DNA from: Aureibaculum luteum
GTDB taxonomy: Bacteria; Bacteroidota; Bacteroidia; Flavobacteriales; Flavobacteriaceae
Reading direction: 5' to 3'
Length of the DNA: 64,000 nt
Assembly: GCF_003449015.1 (NCBI RefSeq)
Contig: NZ_QRGD01000001.1
Coordinates: 434,001 to 498,000 of the forward strand
The notes beneath the pieces are model-generated. The model did not search any database, was not told the origin of the DNA, and was given only the letters and a program-made list of their open reading frames with translations. How positions within the stretch are numbered: the first letter of the stretch is position 1; each line of letters begins with the position of its first letter. Position numbers and translations under genes: made by a program. Below are positions 25,309 through 34,969 of this stretch, one piece after another.

Positions 25309-26115
25309 ATGGGTAACAGAGCGTATTTAAGCATTCAAACAGAAAAAGACACAAATGTACTATTATTTGAAGCAAACAATTCATTACCTTTTTTTTGGAT
25401 TGGATTGCTGGATAATGAGATATTAGATAATGTAAAACCTGTCTGGTTGGAAATTGAAGAACTTTTAAATTCCGAAGATGATGATAAAATTGAAGATTAT
25501 TTTCGTAATAACCCCAATACAGGATCTTTTAGAGTTGAGAAAAAATCCTTTCTTAAAAACATACACAAAACACAATTGTTTCTAGAAAGTTATGCACCAG
25601 AGAGCATCCCTATATTTAACGATTTTCGTTCCTATATTGATTCCAAATTTGCAAAGCCCAATCAATATTTATTATTGGATATCATAGAAATTACTGGGTT
25701 TACAAGCATTAGTGAATTAATGACCAATCTATATGATGAAATTAAAAAAATTGAAACACAAAACCTTCAGGGAATAACACATTTAGTACGCCATGATTTA
25801 ATTGCAGGCGGTACAGGATTTTCAACTGAATTTGAGGAACTCTCTTCGTTTTATGCAAAAGAAATGAAAGATCGGATGAAAAATACACCCAACTATCCAA
25901 ATGTAAAAATTACTACCAAAAAATCATTAACTCCACATATAGCTGTCTTAATTTTAGCTCCATTATTTACCTACATTACTTATAGAGGTTATATAAAAGA
26001 AGGCTTTTCTTCTACTGTAATTATTCTCGGATTAAGTAATATGATGTTTTACTGCTATAGTATTTTCCGTTTAATTCAAATTACAACAGTGTTAAAGTCC
26101 AAAAAGCTTAAATAA
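25309..26115 (+). CDS. MGNRAYL-type protein with C-terminal membrane anchor
   Basis: A 268-residue protein. It begins MGNRAYLSIQTEK, the same opening as MANRSYLYS at 34970, a hallmark of a widespread uncharacterised family in which this N-terminus is strongly conserved. The soluble part (1-210) is mixed alpha/beta with an acidic stretch (LNSEDDDKIEDYF). Two membrane helices lie at about 206-228 and 231-255. There is no signal peptide, so the soluble domain faces the cytoplasm. Proteins of this type often sit in small variable clusters, as here. The function is unknown. Confidence 0.55.
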   Translation: MGNRAYLSIQTEKDTNVLLFEANNSLPFFWIGLLDNEILDNVKPVWLEIEELLNSEDDDKIEDYFRNNPNTGSFRVEKKSFLKNIHKTQLFLESYAPESIPIFNDFRSYIDSKFAKPNQYLLLDIIEITGFTSISELMTNLYDEIKKIETQNLQGITHLVRHDLIAGGTGFSTEFEELSSFYAKEMKDRMKNTPNYPNVKITTKKSLTPHIAVLILAPLFTYITYRGYIKEGFSSTVIILGLSNMMFYCYSIFRLIQITTVLKSKKLK

Positions 26116-26167
26116 CATAGTATTCCAACATTTTATCGAATATTAACCAAAAGTCTTCAAATATTAA

Positions 26168-26674
26168 TTGTCCTATTTATATGAATACATTACCTCATAC
26201 TTTTACAGTATCAAAATAAAAACATTGAAAGCAAAACCAGATAATAGCATTGCCACAGAACTTATTTTGTTAGGAATTTTATTTTTAATTGGTTATTATT
26301 TTTCTGATTCTTTACAGAAACATCCGTTGGGCTATTTCTGGCTTGCTTTATCAATTACAACACTATGTTATGGCTTTTGGAAAATAGAGCGTTATGAAAT
26401 AAAAAACGCTCAATTAATAAAGAAAAACTTTTTTGGCCTTTTTACTAAAACTGCTGATTTAAAAAAGCTGAAACAAAAACAAATTAAAAAACATAAAACA
26501 GGCACAAGTCCGTTTATATTCATAAGCTTGTTTAAAAACACCGACAAATATCGTAATTTTCAAAAAGTAAAGTTGACTTTTTATAATGGTAAAAAAATGA
26601 CAATATATCAAAACACCATCGATACTAAAGATTTTTATAGCTTAATGAAACAACTCAAAACACGCAAATTATGA
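26168..26674 (+). CDS. Unrecognised two-TM protein with PH-like tail
   Basis: A 168-residue protein with membrane helices at about 30-48 and 53-71, then a Lys-rich, beta-strand-containing tail (KVKLTFYNGKKMTIYQNTIDTKDFYSLMKQL) of PH-like pattern. The start is uncertain: TTG 26168 is the first possible start, and a TTG at 26225 would also work. It overlaps the next gene by 4 bp (ATGA), which supports its reality. Confidence 0.5.
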   Translation: MSYLYEYITSYFYSIKIKTLKAKPDNSIATELILLGILFLIGYYFSDSLQKHPLGYFWLALSITTLCYGFWKIERYEIKNAQLIKKNFFGLFTKTADLKKLKQKQIKKHKTGTSPFIFISLFKNTDKYRNFQKVKLTFYNGKKMTIYQNTIDTKDFYSLMKQLKTRKL

Positions 26675-27417
26675 ACGTAGGTTACTTATCAAGACTTTTC
26701 CCATTCTTGACACTTTTAATGCTTTTGGGGTGTCCTAATTTTGAAGATAGAGACTATATTCATAGACATACTTCAGAAAGCGTAATAGATGCTTCAGAAG
26801 CAGCAGATGCGGTAGATCTTGAAGACCCCTTGGTTCAAGATACTCTTTCCAGAGAGGATAAAATCAAGAACACAATAGAAAGGCTAGATAGTATTAATAT
26901 GGCATTAGACTGGAAACTTATTAAGGACAAACTTTACCGTAACAACGCAGGTCAACTCGGTTTTCAAATTGACTATGCCACTGAAGTTGGTAATACTAAA
27001 AATTATATTACCCAATTCTGCGATAGTGAAAGCACTTTAAATGAAATAATTGACATGGAATCATTTGAGCATTTAGGAAGTACTTTTTATAAAGACAAAA
27101 ACAATATTTACCATTACTTTGATATGGCGTATGGTGGAAGATTTTCAAAATACACCACTGCGGATTATGATACTTTCCATGTAATTGGCGATAATTATGC
27201 AAAAGACAAAAACAATATTTATGGAGAACGAGCTGGAATTTTAAAAAATGTAGATTACAAAACTTTCACTTCAGAAATAGGTGCTGGCCCTTATGCAAAA
27301 GATAAATTTGGTTACTACTTCTGGGATGAATTAATAATGACCCATGAGGAGTTTTATAAAAAATACAAGCGTAAATCAGTTTCGGTAAAAGATTTTTCAA
27401 AATTAATTCAAAATTAA
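26671..27417 (+). CDS. DKNYY-like repeat lipoprotein
   Basis: A 248-residue lipoprotein (lipobox LLMLLGC near residue 21) with an acidic linker (about 35-70). The C-terminal half has DKNYY-type repeats: FYKDKNNIYHYFDMAYGG, YAKDKNNIYGERAGILKNV followed by DYKTF, and YAKDKFGYYFWDEL. This repeat occurs in exported proteins of unknown role, often in the same clusters as WG repeats. It overlaps the preceding PH-like gene by 4 bp and is followed 16 bp later by another PH-like membrane protein. Confidence 0.7.
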   Translation: MNVGYLSRLFPFLTLLMLLGCPNFEDRDYIHRHTSESVIDASEAADAVDLEDPLVQDTLSREDKIKNTIERLDSINMALDWKLIKDKLYRNNAGQLGFQIDYATEVGNTKNYITQFCDSESTLNEIIDMESFEHLGSTFYKDKNNIYHYFDMAYGGRFSKYTTADYDTFHVIGDNYAKDKNNIYGERAGILKNVDYKTFTSEIGAGPYAKDKFGYYFWDELIMTHEEFYKKYKRKSVSVKDFSKLIQN

Positions 27418-27433
27418 TTCAAAATTAAAATCT

Positions 27434-28156
27434 ATGAATATTTATGCCTTTTCAGATACTGCTATAAATAAATTAGCGACTAAAAAAGTGATTGCAATTT
27501 ATCCATTGTTGATCTGTTTGGTTTTTACGAGTTTTGTAATAGCCAACGCCGTTAAAGATGGTGATCTTTTTAGGGATAAAAATTTTGCTCTCATTATGGC
27601 AGGTATTGGTTTCTTCTTTTTAATCGCTGGTTTTTTTTCGGCAAAAAAAGGTGCAAAAAGTGCTTTTATTGACACAAAATATATACTTGATGATACTACT
27701 ATTGAGAAACAAGTACCCAATGCTAAAAACACGAAAATAAGCTATAGAGATATAAAAAGTTATCGTGAAACAAAAAGAGGACTTCGCATTAGAGCTCTTA
27801 AAAAACAAATCTTTATACCCGCTGAATTGACTGATTACCAAGTTGTATTATCCCAAATTAAAAAGAATACGCAATCTGGGGTAATAAAATATCGCACCAA
27901 ATTTAAACTTAATGAATACGTAGAAATTAACTTAGCAGGTTTTGGTATGATGATCATATTGGTAAGTTTTTTTGTCTTAGAAGACAAACACTACAAATTA
28001 CTCTTTGGCATACCGTTATTAATCATATTACTTTATGCCATTCTAGATGCTTTTACAAATAAGCATACGCAAACTGATAGTGGTGTTTTAGCTAAAATAA
28101 CACTCTATTCAATAGCCCTAATTGGTTATTTAACGTATATACTATTCTTTACTTAA
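27434..28156 (+). CDS. PH-like-domain membrane protein
   Basis: A 240-residue protein with membrane helices at about 20-38, 50-68, 165-185 and 187-205 and another near the C-terminus (225-240). Between the first and second pairs lies a compact beta domain (YILDDTTIEKQVPNAKNTKISYRDIKSYRETKRGLRIRALKKQIFIPAELTD), typical of PH-like modules in small membrane proteins. The function is unknown. It stops 2 bp before the LRR gene. Confidence 0.6.
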   Translation: MNIYAFSDTAINKLATKKVIAIYPLLICLVFTSFVIANAVKDGDLFRDKNFALIMAGIGFFFLIAGFFSAKKGAKSAFIDTKYILDDTTIEKQVPNAKNTKISYRDIKSYRETKRGLRIRALKKQIFIPAELTDYQVVLSQIKKNTQSGVIKYRTKFKLNEYVEINLAGFGMMIILVSFFVLEDKHYKLLFGIPLLIILLYAILDAFTNKHTQTDSGVLAKITLYSIALIGYLTYILFFT

Positions 28157-28157
28157 A

Positions 28158-29699
28158 ATGAGAACCTTTATTTTACTTATACTATTACTTCATGTCAATT
28201 TGAGCTTTGCTCAAAACAAGGACAAAGTCTATGAATACAGTGAAATTACAAATCAAACTGATAAAACGAAGATTCATCATTTAGAAATTCATGGTTTTTA
28301 CTATAAAATAAAGGAACTTCCAACTGATATTGCCGAATTTAAAAACCTGAAAAGTCTCAATATAAAATTTCAAGATAGTTTAACAGATATAACACCATTA
28401 GGTAATTTAACCAACCTAGAAAAATTAACAGTTTCACACTGCAATGCAATTCAAAGCCTAAAAGGTATTTACAATCTTAAACATTTAAAAACCTTAGATA
28501 TTAGCTTTTGTAAATTTCTCATTTTACCTAAAAAAATAAAAAAAATTACCCAACTTGAGCATATAAGAATAGGAAGTCTAGAAAATGAAAAGCATATCAA
28601 AAGGATTATCCCTTTACAGAAGCTAAAATCACTAGATGTATATCTAAAAAACAAAATCCCTAAGGCTATTTTAAAATTAAAATCACTAAGAAAAGTAATA
28701 TTATCTGCTGACTCCATTAGCGACTATGAAAGTTTTAAATACTTAGCACATATTGACACACTCATTTTTGAACAAACCAAACTCGATTCAATTCCCAAAA
28801 GTTTCAAGTATTTAAAAAACTTAAAATATCTCGACTTACATTACAGCAATAATCTGACAGACCTATCAAATTTAAAATATACAAAACAACTTGAGCATTT
28901 AAATGTATCTGCATGTAATATTGTAAAGTTTCCTAAGGTATTTAGTACATTCAGCAAACTAAAAAGTCTAAATATATCAGGTAATCTCAAATTAGGATAC
29001 GTAAATAGTTTATGGTTTTTAGAATATTTAGTACAATTAGAAACTTTAGATATTTCGCATAGTAACATTTCAACTATTAGACCTGAAATTTTAGCACTAA
29101 AAAATCTAAAATCACTAAAAACAGGAAGTGTATTACAAGATTTTGAGGGATTAGAGCAATTAACTAATCTTACTCATTTAGACTTACAGGAAAACAGAGA
29201 AACAGGTTATATGCTTCCTTATGAAGTTTTACAACTTAAAAAATTAAAATACCTAAATCTCTTTGACAATAACAATTTAGAAAATCTGGCAGGCATAGAA
29301 AACCTGAATGATCTCGAAGAGTTAAACCTCAGTTTTTGTACTTTTGAAAGCGTACCCAAATATTTTAATAAAATTAAAAAATTAAAAAAACTGAACCTAA
29401 GTTTTAACAAAAAAATTAAACGTTTTGATTATTTAGGTAAAATCGAACATCTAGAAGAATTAAACATCGGTTTCTGTAACTTAAAAAAACTACCAGAAGA
29501 AGTTTATTCATTAAAAAAATTAAAAAAACTTGATTTTGATTACTATACAGATGCCATAGATTTTGATGCATTTAACAATTTAAAATATCTTAAGGAACTG
29601 CATCTAAATTACCTAGATGATAAAGATTATGAAGAAATTAAAATACTTAAAAAAAAGTATCCTCATTTGAAAATTCACACCTATAATCGTAATCCATAA
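28158..29699 (+). CDS. Exported leucine-rich-repeat protein
   Basis: A 513-residue protein with a Sec signal (MRTFILLILLLHVNLSFAQ) followed by about 18-20 leucine-rich repeats of 22-24 residues, seen clearly in units such as LKSLNISGNLKLGYVNSLWF, LEELNLSFCTFESVPKYF and LKKLNLSFNKKIKRFDYLG. It would fold as a curved solenoid in the periplasm or at the surface and bind a protein or glycan. It has no anchor motif or T9SS tail that I can see. It is embedded in the run of small exported and membrane genes, between a PH-like gene (2 bp) and a lipoprotein-like gene (8 bp). Confidence 0.88.
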   Translation: MRTFILLILLLHVNLSFAQNKDKVYEYSEITNQTDKTKIHHLEIHGFYYKIKELPTDIAEFKNLKSLNIKFQDSLTDITPLGNLTNLEKLTVSHCNAIQSLKGIYNLKHLKTLDISFCKFLILPKKIKKITQLEHIRIGSLENEKHIKRIIPLQKLKSLDVYLKNKIPKAILKLKSLRKVILSADSISDYESFKYLAHIDTLIFEQTKLDSIPKSFKYLKNLKYLDLHYSNNLTDLSNLKYTKQLEHLNVSACNIVKFPKVFSTFSKLKSLNISGNLKLGYVNSLWFLEYLVQLETLDISHSNISTIRPEILALKNLKSLKTGSVLQDFEGLEQLTNLTHLDLQENRETGYMLPYEVLQLKKLKYLNLFDNNNLENLAGIENLNDLEELNLSFCTFESVPKYFNKIKKLKKLNLSFNKKIKRFDYLGKIEHLEELNIGFCNLKKLPEEVYSLKKLKKLDFDYYTDAIDFDAFNNLKYLKELHLNYLDDKDYEEIKILKKKYPHLKIHTYNRNP

Positions 29700-29707
29700 A
29701 AAACAGT

Positions 29708-30118
29708 ATGAAGAAAATAATTTTAATTATTACGCTAATAAGTATTTTTACAACTTCTTATAGTCAAGACAACCATGAGGTTTCGAAATTAAAGCCGCCT
29801 ACTAACACACCTGTTGAATTAAAAGTATTTAAAAACCAACAGCGATATAAACTAATTATTGATTCACAAAAATGTGAAGTTGATGTTTACATAAATGGTA
29901 TTGAAATCAATCCTACATATGGCACAAAGAATTATGATTTAAACAATTATATTACAGACAAAGTTTCTTCTATCAAAATAATAGCAAATCCTGGATATAT
30001 CTCTTATCCTGAAAATGGAACTATCAATAAAAGAAAGGTTCAGAGTTTTAGAGAATATTCAAAATTATCTGCCATGATAATAGAAGAACATGCTACTGAT
30101 TCTAAAAAAAACTCTTGA
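29708..30118 (+). pseudogene. Exported protein, 5' part, frameshifted at an A8 run
   Basis: It encodes a Sec signal (MKKIILIITLISIFTTSYSQ) and a beta-rich domain (YKLIIDSQKCEVDVYINGIE, NYDLNNYITDKVSSIKIIA). The frame ends just after eight A at 30104-30111. Shortening that run by one base joins this frame to the one at 30090-30596 and gives one protein of about 296 residues that matches the C-terminal two thirds of the lipoprotein at 31269-32528 throughout. So this is the first half of a split gene. Confidence 0.7.
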
Positions 30119-30596
30119 CAACACCTTACTTGAAGGCAATGAACCAGTTGTTTTTCAATTTAAGTTTGATTCTAAATTACCATATTACCCTGAAGCTTGG
30201 AAAAATGGCGTTGATTTAAGAAAGGATGAAAAGTTACCTATAAAAATAATTGCTCTTTACGAGAAACTAGGTAAAGCAGTTTTAGAGAACGATGAAATTG
30301 CCATTAATGACCTACTCTATAAACGTGAATATGAAATTCAACAATTGGATTTTGACACCAAAATTGAAACAACTAGAAAACTTTGGACAGAAATTATTAC
30401 ACTAAATGAACCTGCAAAAAATTATTCCGTATCAGAAGATTTTAGCATGACATATTATGCTGACGGAAAATTGGTATACATACAGCCTGAAAATAATTTA
30501 GATATGCTCATCTTCAATGGAAAAACAATAGATACTCAAATGTCTTACATGTTGTACCAACCTAAAGGCTCCAAAGAACTTAAAATAATAAGGTAA
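30090..30596 (+). pseudogene. Exported protein, 3' part after the A8 frameshift
   Basis: From about TLDNTLLEGNEPVVF onward this frame continues the gene at 29708. It matches the end of the 31269-32528 lipoprotein closely: LPYYPEAWKNGVDLRKDEKL against LPYYPIAWTDGADLRNDKNL, QLDFDTKIETTR against QLDFDTNFETAR, and the last residues LYQPKGSKELKIIR against LYQPKGSNELKIIR. The apparent ATG at 30090 lies inside the overlap and would give a protein without a signal peptide. Slippage at A8, phase variation, decay or a sequence error are all possible. Confidence 0.7.
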
Positions 30597-30755
30597 AAGA
30601 CAGATTTTATTAAGAAACATAATAAATACTACCGTCGAATTTCAAATATTTACCAAACTACTACGAATATATATTAGCCATTTCAATCAATTTTAAATTA
30701 TAATATGTTTGCCATGTTAAATCGCAAATACAACAGCTAATCAGCAAAAAAACTT

Positions 30756-31250
30756 ATGAAAAGACTAACCATGCTCCTATTATTTACCTCCTTATTTGGT
30801 TACGCCCAAATAGACTATAAAGGACTCGTAAAAAACTTAGAAGATATCACCTATGAAACCGATATAAAAGCTCATTTTAAAGGTATACCGTTTAATGAAG
30901 AATATAGTGAAATTGAATTTAATGATGAACGTTTCTTACGATTTTACGGTGTTATTGTTAATAAAGTAACATTTAGTGATAGTTGGAACGGTAAAGTGAT
31001 AAACATTAAACCGTTTAATGAAAACGCAGACTATGAAAAAATAAAAGCTAAATTATTTGAATTATATGGTGAACCAGAAACTAGCGAAAGAACAACTAGA
31101 ATTAGATATGAATGGGAAACTGACAACAAACAGATATTATTAAGTATAAACCTACAAGGAGAAGAAGAGGAAGAAGAAGAAAAAGAAGAAACAGTTCAAG
31201 GTGTATTTAAAGATTTTGATTCTTTAACAATCGTCTTAAAACAAGAATAA
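30756..31250 (+). CDS. Unrecognised exported protein with poly-Glu stretch
   Basis: A 164-residue protein with a Sec signal (MKRLTMLLLFTSLFGYAQ). The mature part is small and beta-rich (FNDERFLRFYGVIVNKVTFSD ... ELYGEPETSERTTRIRYEWE), followed by an acidic run of ten or so Glu residues (about 138-149) and a short C-terminal strand. I do not recognise the family. It is the likely first gene of a unit that continues with 31269, 32528 and 34267, all in tight spacing. Confidence 0.55.
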   Translation: MKRLTMLLLFTSLFGYAQIDYKGLVKNLEDITYETDIKAHFKGIPFNEEYSEIEFNDERFLRFYGVIVNKVTFSDSWNGKVINIKPFNENADYEKIKAKLFELYGEPETSERTTRIRYEWETDNKQILLSINLQGEEEEEEEKEETVQGVFKDFDSLTIVLKQE

Positions 31251-31268
31251 ATATTTAATATTCAACTA

Positions 31269-32528
31269 ATGAAAAACCTTATAATTTTACTCATATTAAC
31301 TATCAACTTCACATTTACTTCATGTGGTAGTGACACGCTTAAATATGATTTTTCAAAAATAAAGTCGTTGGCAGAAACCAAAGCATTAATCGCAAAAATG
31401 CAACTTGAAAATAAAGATGAAAAAGTTGACAGTACTTCCAATTTTCAAGAAATCACTTTAAAAGGGATGCACTATGCTGGAGTACCTGTAAAAAGTGCTC
31501 TTATTACTGATAATTACACTTTACTGACAACGGATACCCTTAACTTTTCTGCCAAAAATTTACTGGAATCATTGGAAGCTGAAAAGGGTTTAACAAATAT
31601 AGCAGACAGTTATAGTGACGATATTGACTTTTTTTGGAAAGATGAAACTGAAAATAAAAAACTTGAAATCAAACTAGTTAATGGTAAACATTTAGCGGCC
31701 TTTGGAGATAAAGATTATGCTGAGTTAACTATAAACTATAAACCAACCTACACTATACCATTAGCAAACCTTCATAAGAAGATTAAAACTTTTGAGAACC
31801 AACCTAAATACATACTAAATATAAGAGCTTATGATTGCCTATATGATATAATTCTTAACGACATAATCATTACAGAGTCTACTAATATTACTGAATTTAA
31901 TTTAAACAACTACATTACTGGGCCTAATTCTTCAATAAAAATAATAGCTAAACCTAGTAAAAGTGAGGGTTCAAAAACATTTCATGAACAGTCTTATTTT
32001 TCGGCTACCATTATCAATAAAAGTAATAATGAACCTGTTCAAGAAATCGTAAAAACAGCTCTAAATGGTAGTAATTCTATTGTATTTGATACTGAATTTA
32101 ATTCTATACTACCCTACTACCCTATTGCATGGACTGACGGTGCCGATTTAAGAAATGACAAAAACTTGAAGAAAAAAGTAATTGCATTATATGATAAATT
32201 AGGAAAGGCCATTTTAGCGAAAGATAAGCAAGCAATTAACGATATATTCTATCAAAAAGATTTCGAAATGCAACAATTAGATTTTGATACTAATTTTGAA
32301 ACCGCACGAAATGAATGGGAAGCCTATTTAGCAATTCAAACCTCCAGCTACAAGTACACCCTAGCAAATGATTTTGAAATTGAATTTAATGATGGTGGAA
32401 AGTTAATTTACACCTATGCCAAAGACAAATCAGATATGATCATTTTTACTGGAAAAGGCTATGATGATACGTTAAATCATTATTTATACCAACCAAAAGG
32501 ATCTAACGAACTCAAAATAATCAGATAA
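31269..32528 (+). CDS. Unrecognised lipoprotein, intact paralogue of the frameshifted gene
   Basis: A 419-residue lipoprotein (lipobox FTFTSC near residue 20). The N-terminal domain (about 30-170) is unique here. The C-terminal part (170-419) is shared with the split gene at 29708-30596, with the same order: a small beta domain (YILNIRAYDCLYDIILND), a helical stretch around ALYDKLGKAILAKDKQAIND and a closing strand region ending LYQPKGSNELKIIR. The stop codon shares its last base with the next ATG (TAATG), so translation is coupled to the WG-repeat lipoprotein. The function is unknown. Confidence 0.6.
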   Translation: MKNLIILLILTINFTFTSCGSDTLKYDFSKIKSLAETKALIAKMQLENKDEKVDSTSNFQEITLKGMHYAGVPVKSALITDNYTLLTTDTLNFSAKNLLESLEAEKGLTNIADSYSDDIDFFWKDETENKKLEIKLVNGKHLAAFGDKDYAELTINYKPTYTIPLANLHKKIKTFENQPKYILNIRAYDCLYDIILNDIIITESTNITEFNLNNYITGPNSSIKIIAKPSKSEGSKTFHEQSYFSATIINKSNNEPVQEIVKTALNGSNSIVFDTEFNSILPYYPIAWTDGADLRNDKNLKKKVIALYDKLGKAILAKDKQAINDIFYQKDFEMQQLDFDTNFETARNEWEAYLAIQTSSYKYTLANDFEIEFNDGGKLIYTYAKDKSDMIIFTGKGYDDTLNHYLYQPKGSNELKIIR

Positions 32529-34267
32529 TGAAAAAAATATTTTATATACTACCAGTAGTCTTAATTATGGTTAGCTGTTCTAAATCACAATCTATAGATA
32601 ATGAAGAACTAGATCATTTTATATCAAAACTTGACGATAAATCATTGGAAGAGATTAAAGAAGAAATGAATAGCAATGTCTCACAATTTGAATCTTTTTC
32701 AAAATTCTTTGAAAGTTCATTTTCCAATGATATAGAAATAATTAATAAGGAAGATGAAAAATATGAAGAAGAATTTAAAATAGATACCTCAGGTATTGGA
32801 AAAGCTCTTCATCAATTTGATAATGTTGAATTTACTCAAACTTATGAAGATTATGAAAGCCAGTTAGAATTTTCAAAGAACAATTCTGATTCTTCTAAAC
32901 TATTGGACCTAGGAGAAGGCGTATCTCAAAGATTTACACCTAACAAAATCTACTACCACGATGGAGAGGTACGGACGGATAGCATATCAAACTATGACGT
33001 AGATTTTACTTTTGATGAAAGCTGGGGAAAAACAAAACCAATTGATAGTATTGATATTACTTATAAAGTAACTTATGTAAAAGATTATGATGTTGTTGAA
33101 ATCTCTGTAGACAATCCAACTGCTAGTTATAACGGTGGAGAAATTAGCTTGGTTAAAGCAGAGGGCAATTATATTTATTTTACAATGAGCGATACACTTT
33201 CGGCACCTGTTAGAATACAAGGTTATAACGAAGAAGGTAAGGTTTTAGACCGAAGTGGTTATTCTAACAATGGCGTGGCTCCTGGCGAAATGGAAAGTGT
33301 ATTTACTGAAATTCTAGGTTACTTAAAAAAATTACAAGAAAAATTAAATGATGATGACTTTGAAAATACCGCCGAATTTCAAGAATATTTAAAAGACAAC
33401 TTATCAAATTTAGATTTCTTCAATGATAATGATGGTATTTTTCACAGACAATACTACTATCATGGAAATGTAAAATCCTTAAAGTTATATTTCGAAAAAG
33501 ATTCTGAAAATAGGGAAATTATATTCACTGCACGAAACTATAAACCTTTTAATGAGAATGACGACTTATTTGTTATGGAAACTGAAGATGCAACTGTACT
33601 TTTAAATAACAAAGGTGAACAAGTAATTACATTAAATGGATTTGATGGTTTAGAAAATATAGGTGGTAATTTTTATGAAGATTATAATCATTTTTATTAT
33701 TTAAACAGAACCAAAAAACAATTAGACACATTATTAGTTTATGATATAAAAGCTCTGAGCAATGGTCTTATTGGGATACTACCTGAACAAGAAAACGAAC
33801 ATTATACACTTGTTACTTCCAACAACATACCAATTGGATCTAAATCATTTTGGCTTCTTCAAGAAGTTGGAAATATAGTATTTGGAATTACTACTGATGA
33901 TAAACATTACATTTTAGATGAGAATGCTAATTCAATGTTAATACCAGGTGTAACTAAAGTTTATGATAAACAATCTGATGATAGAATAATGGTTAGTAAT
34001 ACAGACAGGAAAATAGGATTTATTAATAGTAAAGGTAAATTAGTAATTCCATTTAAATATGATGATGCCAAAGATTTTGAAGATGGATTAACAGCAGTAA
34101 AATTTAATGATACCTATAAACTGATTGATATAAATGCTAAAGTGTTAGTAGATACAGAAGAAGATTATATCAATTTTTTTGGTGAAGATGATAACAATAA
34201 GAGAATCTATAAATTTGATTATGGTAAAAAAAGCTATAATTATAAAGGAGAGTTGATTGAAAAATAA
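32528..34267 (+). CDS. WG-repeat lipoprotein
   Basis: A 579-residue lipoprotein (MKKIFYILPVVLIMVSC). An acidic, helical N-terminal region (20-130) precedes beta-rich sequence. The C-terminal third carries recognisable WG-type repeats: KIGFINSKGKLVIPFKYDDA followed by KDFEDGLTAVKFNDTYKLID. The middle part (EFQEYLKDNLSNLDFF ... QYYYHGNVKSLKLYFEKD) is related to 22113-23669. It is coupled by TAATG overlaps to the genes on both sides, so lipoprotein, WG-repeat lipoprotein and PH-like membrane protein look like one unit. No enzyme motif is present. Confidence 0.72.
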   Translation: MKKIFYILPVVLIMVSCSKSQSIDNEELDHFISKLDDKSLEEIKEEMNSNVSQFESFSKFFESSFSNDIEIINKEDEKYEEEFKIDTSGIGKALHQFDNVEFTQTYEDYESQLEFSKNNSDSSKLLDLGEGVSQRFTPNKIYYHDGEVRTDSISNYDVDFTFDESWGKTKPIDSIDITYKVTYVKDYDVVEISVDNPTASYNGGEISLVKAEGNYIYFTMSDTLSAPVRIQGYNEEGKVLDRSGYSNNGVAPGEMESVFTEILGYLKKLQEKLNDDDFENTAEFQEYLKDNLSNLDFFNDNDGIFHRQYYYHGNVKSLKLYFEKDSENREIIFTARNYKPFNENDDLFVMETEDATVLLNNKGEQVITLNGFDGLENIGGNFYEDYNHFYYLNRTKKQLDTLLVYDIKALSNGLIGILPEQENEHYTLVTSNNIPIGSKSFWLLQEVGNIVFGITTDDKHYILDENANSMLIPGVTKVYDKQSDDRIMVSNTDRKIGFINSKGKLVIPFKYDDAKDFEDGLTAVKFNDTYKLIDINAKVLVDTEEDYINFFGEDDNNKRIYKFDYGKKSYNYKGELIEK

Positions 34268-34785
34268 TGAAACCTAAAATTTTAAAGACTGTTCTTTTTA
34301 CTCTAATTTTCGCACTATTACTGTTAACAATGGTGCTAAACAAAATGCCTTTTTGGACTATTGGTTTACTTTCGTTTATTATCTCCCTAGCAATAGGGAG
34401 TTATATATTATCATCCTTTTCAAATGGGAAGAACCAAATAGATACCATTGAATTTTCAGAAGACATTACAACTGACTTTAGTTCCTTAAAAAAAATCTCC
34501 ACGAAAAACCACTATTATCATAATGATGCTTTTTATATAGTGAATAATGAGCAAAAAGCAATCGCCATACCTTTTGCTAATATCATAGAGATTAAACACA
34601 CTTTATCTAAAGAAAACAACAGACGAATCTGGAAATTAATTGCTTTACACAATGACGAGCAAGTTGAATTTAAATTCAGACACAACTTCACTTTATGGAA
34701 TAGAAATTTTACTCAATTTCTGTCTGAATTAAAACAGAAAAATCCCAATACCAACATAGGAAAATTTAATCTTTTTACGATGTAA
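34267..34785 (+). CDS. Unrecognised two-TM protein with PH-like tail
   Basis: A 172-residue protein with membrane helices at about 7-24 and 29-49. The soluble tail shows strands NHYYHNDAFYIVNNEQKAIAIPFANIIEIKHTL and RIWKLIALHNDEQVEFKF then a helix (FTQFLSELKQKN), the PH-like pattern seen at 15395, 19042 and 26168. It overlaps the preceding lipoprotein gene by one base. Its role is unknown; the repeated pairing of an exported lipoprotein with such a membrane protein suggests a functional link. Confidence 0.55.
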   Translation: MKPKILKTVLFTLIFALLLLTMVLNKMPFWTIGLLSFIISLAIGSYILSSFSNGKNQIDTIEFSEDITTDFSSLKKISTKNHYYHNDAFYIVNNEQKAIAIPFANIIEIKHTLSKENNRRIWKLIALHNDEQVEFKFRHNFTLWNRNFTQFLSELKQKNPNTNIGKFNLFTM

Positions 34786-34969
34786 AATATTCAAAAGTAT
34801 GCGAATATTGTTTACATCTACCCAAATATAGATTCACCCCTTTTTATAGCGTTTCTATGCCCTACTTTTGAGTAAAAGCAATTTAAAACACAAGATAAAA
34901 CAGTGGTGTTTCATATACTATATAACATACCCCTTCCCGAAAAATTAAAAGAGGTAAATCATCAATAAT

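Noticed and set aside
28158-29699. LRR protein considered as a CRISPR-like or DNA repeat array
   Set aside because: The repetition is at protein level with variable DNA; no equal-length direct repeats with spacers occur. I saw no CRISPR array anywhere in the window.
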